Positions 61,870 to 64,000 of a DNA stretch of 64,000 bases are shown here, piece after piece. The position numbers and the translations under genes were made by a program. The DNA is taken from assembly GCF_900182795.1 (NCBI RefSeq), contig NZ_FXTX01000006.1:1-64000 (forward strand), read 5' to 3'. The first letter of the stretch is position 1; every line of letters begins with the position of its first letter. Under the pieces are notes generated by a model. It was not told the DNA's origin, searched no databases, and was given only the letters and a program-made list of their open reading frames with translations. This DNA is from Venenivibrio stagnispumantis (GTDB lineage: Bacteria > Aquificota > Aquificia > Aquificales > Hydrogenothermaceae).

Positions 61870-62336
61870 AGTTATTTCTTATTATTTTAATATTTATAAT
61901 TTCAAGTTGTACCGGTTATAAAACAGCCAATTTAAATGAAAAACATATCTATTGTATAAAAGAAGTAAATATAAATATTCCGGAGCCAACATTAAAAGAT
62001 ACTGCAACAAAATATATTTCTGATGCAGTTATAGAATCAAATAATATCCTTGAATGTTCCGAAAAAACAGATAGATATATAAATATTAATATAAATAGCC
62101 TTAATATATATTCTGTTGGTTATTCTCCTTCCCAAAGAGCAAATATTTATAATGCTTATATATCTTTATCTTTTATATTAACAGACAAATCAGGAAATAA
62201 TATTCTTAATAAAGAGATAAAAGAAATTACCGAATATACAGGCACAGGCTTATTATCAGAAAGAGAGAGAAGATATGCGATAGAAGAGATATTTAAATTA
62301 ATAAAAATTAGAGTAATATCTCTTTTGAGGATGTAG
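61866..62336 (+). CDS. Small lipoprotein, LptE-like
   Basis: A 156-residue lipoprotein with a signal and lipobox SSC (residues about 13-15, MKLFLIILIFIISSC), then a mixed fold with IYNAYISLSFILTDKSGN and a basic C-terminus (LSERERRYAIEEIFKLIKIRVISLLRM). The size, lipobox and C-terminal helix recall LptE, the LptD plug of LPS export. The GTG start overlaps coaD. LPS genes elsewhere in the window fit. Confidence 0.55.
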   Translation: MKLFLIILIFIISSCTGYKTANLNEKHIYCIKEVNINIPEPTLKDTATKYISDAVIESNNILECSEKTDRYINININSLNIYSVGYSPSQRANIYNAYISLSFILTDKSGNNILNKEIKEITEYTGTGLLSERERRYAIEEIFKLIKIRVISLLRM

Positions 62337-62339
62337 ATT

Positions 62340-63425
62340 GTGTTAAATGATATAGAAAAAGCAAAACAATTTTATATAGCAGAAAGGAATGATTATTTTT
62401 TATATAAAAAAATTGCTGAACATACAAAAGATAAAAATCTCAAAGAAAAGATAGAATATATATCCAAAATGGAAGAAAAACATTCTAATTTTTGGAAATA
62501 TTATATAGAATCAAGAGGAGAATCAGTTCCACAGGAAAAAATAAATAAATTTAAACTAAATCTTATTATTTTTTTACAAAAATTTATCCATCCTTTATTA
62601 TTAATATCTATTTTAGAAGCTGGAGAATCAAATTCTGTAAAGGGATATTATCAATTTTTACAAAATGCGAATTTAAACGAATATGAAAAAACATCTTTAA
62701 AAAACATAATTTCAGATGAGTTAGAACATGAAGATTTTTTCAGGTTAAAATTAGAAGATTTTGGAATGGAAAATATAAGAGATTTTATTCTTGGGATGAA
62801 TGATGGATTGGTTGAGATACTTGGTGTTGTGGCCGGTTTTTCAGGTGTATATATAAATAATCCTCAGATAGTAGGAATAAGCGGATTGATAGTTGGAATT
62901 GCCGGTGCATTATCTATGGGAATAGGAGCTTATATTTCTGTAAAATCTCAAAAAGAGGTAAATATAGCAAATTTAGAAAAAAATAAAATCTTATTTGATA
63001 TTAATCCGGAAAAAGCCCTAACTGAATTTGAAAAAAAATTAAAAGAATCAAATGTTCCGGAAGATATTGCAAAAAATGTAATAAATGATTTAAAAAGTAA
63101 AAATATAAATTTATCTAATTTATTTATTGAAGAAATAAAAGAAAATGAAATAAAATCAGGTTTATTTACAGGATTTGCTTATTTAGTTGGTGTAATTTTT
63201 CCGGTTATCCCATTTTTTATTGTTAATAACTCTATTGTAGGATTTGGTTTATCTTTAATATTTACAATTATTGTTTTATCAATAGTAGGAACATTTACAG
63301 CTATATTTTCAAATATATCTATCAAGAAGAAAATTATAGAAATGATAACAGCAGTTTTTGTAGCCGGTTCTTTATCTTTTGGATTTGGTAAATTAATGCA
63401 GGCTTTATTTGGCATAGAGGTATGA
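62340..63425 (+). CDS. Ferritin-like domain fused to a VIT/CCC1 iron-transporter domain
   Basis: A 361-residue protein. N-terminal rubrerythrin-like helices with paired ligands Glu15, Glu45-x-x-His48, Glu93 or Glu96 and Glu127-x-x-His130 (about 1-150) bind a di-iron site. Residues about 150-360 form a CCC1/VIT1-type transporter (FILGMNDGLVEILGVVAGFSGVYI, GISGLIVGIAGALSMGIGAYIS). This is the MbfA-type layout, an iron exporter that limits iron under peroxide. The GTG has GAGG 9 bases before it. It is coupled to bioW by an ATGA overlap. Confidence 0.82.
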   Translation: MLNDIEKAKQFYIAERNDYFLYKKIAEHTKDKNLKEKIEYISKMEEKHSNFWKYYIESRGESVPQEKINKFKLNLIIFLQKFIHPLLLISILEAGESNSVKGYYQFLQNANLNEYEKTSLKNIISDELEHEDFFRLKLEDFGMENIRDFILGMNDGLVEILGVVAGFSGVYINNPQIVGISGLIVGIAGALSMGIGAYISVKSQKEVNIANLEKNKILFDINPEKALTEFEKKLKESNVPEDIAKNVINDLKSKNINLSNLFIEEIKENEIKSGLFTGFAYLVGVIFPVIPFFIVNNSIVGFGLSLIFTIIVLSIVGTFTAIFSNISIKKKIIEMITAVFVAGSLSFGFGKLMQALFGIEV

Positions 63426-64000
63426 GCTACTTTAGTATAAAAATGAGAGCATCTCTTGAAAATAAGCATATTTCCGGTGCAGAAAGGGTTGTAAAAAAAG
63501 AAAAAATTCAAGATGTTCTAAAAGATATATATGAAAAAATAAGCCATAAACAATTTGATAATATAAATATAAAAATAGAGTTAATAAAAGATATTTTTTT
63601 CATAGATAAACCTCTTGAGATTAAGGATTATAAATTTGACTCTCCAATAGAAGCTAATAATTTTGCAATAGAGATATTATCAAAAGAAACAGGTATTAAA
63701 AAAGAATGTATCGAAAAATTAATAAATCTTATCCATACCGGTGCATCGGAAAACAAGGATAATATGCGGGGAGCTATGATTGTTAATCAAAATTGTGAAA
63801 GATTAGAAAAAGATAGAAATAGAGGAGTAAGGACAACAAATGTAGATTTTTCAGATAGAGAAAAATTTAAAGAGTTTCTTTATAAAAAAGGTTATACAGA
63901 AAGAACCTTAGATGCTTTGGCTATAGCAACAAAAAATCTAAACTATCCTGATATATTAGCAGAATATTGTATATCAGATGAACCGGATTATATAACCGGA
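63422..64000 (+). CDS. bioW: 6-carboxyhexanoate-CoA ligase (pimeloyl-CoA synthetase), start only
   Basis: The last frame runs off the window. It starts with an ATG at 63422 that overlaps the preceding stop. It reads MSYFSIKMRASLENKHISGAE, and later NMRGAMIVNQNC, NRGVRTTNVDF and SDEPDYITG, which match the BioW family, the pimelate-activating enzyme of biotin synthesis. About 193 residues of an expected 250 are in view. Nothing of the rest of the biotin operon is visible. Confidence 0.9.
   Translation, partial: MSYFSIKMRASLENKHISGAERVVKKEKIQDVLKDIYEKISHKQFDNINIKIELIKDIFFIDKPLEIKDYKFDSPIEANNFAIEILSKETGIKKECIEKLINLIHTGASENKDNMRGAMIVNQNCERLEKDRNRGVRTTNVDFSDREKFKEFLYKKGYTERTLDALAIATKNLNYPDILAEYCISDEPDYITG

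Noticed and set aside
63179-63511. Minus-strand frame of 110 codons across the end of the VIT gene and bioW start
   Set aside because: Antisense to two well-supported genes.

Overview
The window is AT-rich bacterial DNA from what looks like a thermophilic, Gram-negative chemolithotroph of the Aquificota, most likely a Sulfurihydrogenibium-like member of the Hydrogenothermaceae. This is inferred from protein style, small unrelated operons packed together, lipid A and lipoprotein genes (lpxA, lpxI, lolA, an LptE-like lipoprotein), two fumarate-reductase-type iron-sulfur proteins with an HdrB-like partner, and gluconeogenic genes (ppsA, pyk). No rRNA or CRISPR array is visible. One tRNA (Phe) is present.

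Layout. 1-950: a gene start running off the left edge, a transcribed structured element (here called L1), and a 5'-truncated deoC. 945-2445: grpE-dnaJ. 2625-2925: a second structured RNA with its own promoter and terminator, directly before thiC. 4369-6692: an NtrB/NtrC-type pair. 6939-9984: TPR-SPOR lipoprotein, glycosyltransferase and flippase-like membrane protein. 9970-12414: a receiver-like coiled-coil protein and leuC. 12548-14804: tyrS and a heptosyltransferase. 14796-17637: an arsR-trxA-lpxA-lpxI-aldolase operon behind a clear promoter. 17770-19691: an HdrB-like and FrdB pair. 19836-26354: proA, panB, tsaC and three K+ uptake genes. 26415-30440: ychF, a small unknown gene and mutS.

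30455-38057 is the most unusual part: a complete second-type F-ATPase operon on the minus strand in the order a, c, b-delta, alpha, gamma, beta, epsilon, AtpQ-like, cation/H+ antiporter, AtpR-like. It has hallmarks of N-ATPases (no separate delta gene, a long b subunit, a c subunit with a glutamate in each helix, AtpQ and AtpR accessories). The usual N-ATPase order is circularly permuted, and an antiporter sits between atpQ and atpR. Upstream of it, between atpB and pyk, lies L2, a shortened relative of L1 with the same promoter.

38330-48765: pyk, then ubiB, lepA, ppsA, glyS and glyQ on the minus strand. 48856-51122: thrC with a ThiS/MoaD-like carrier and a NIL-domain protein (a sulfur-assimilation type arrangement), then folK and tRNA-Phe. 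51296-56007: a PpiD-like chaperone, a degenerate HD-domain protein, rsmH, ftsL and ftsI. 55967-60352: uvrC, lolA, a thioredoxin-TPR protein and a second FrdB-like protein. 60443-64000: a TonB-receptor remnant, rsmD, coaD, an LptE-like lipoprotein, a ferritin-VIT iron transporter and the start of bioW.
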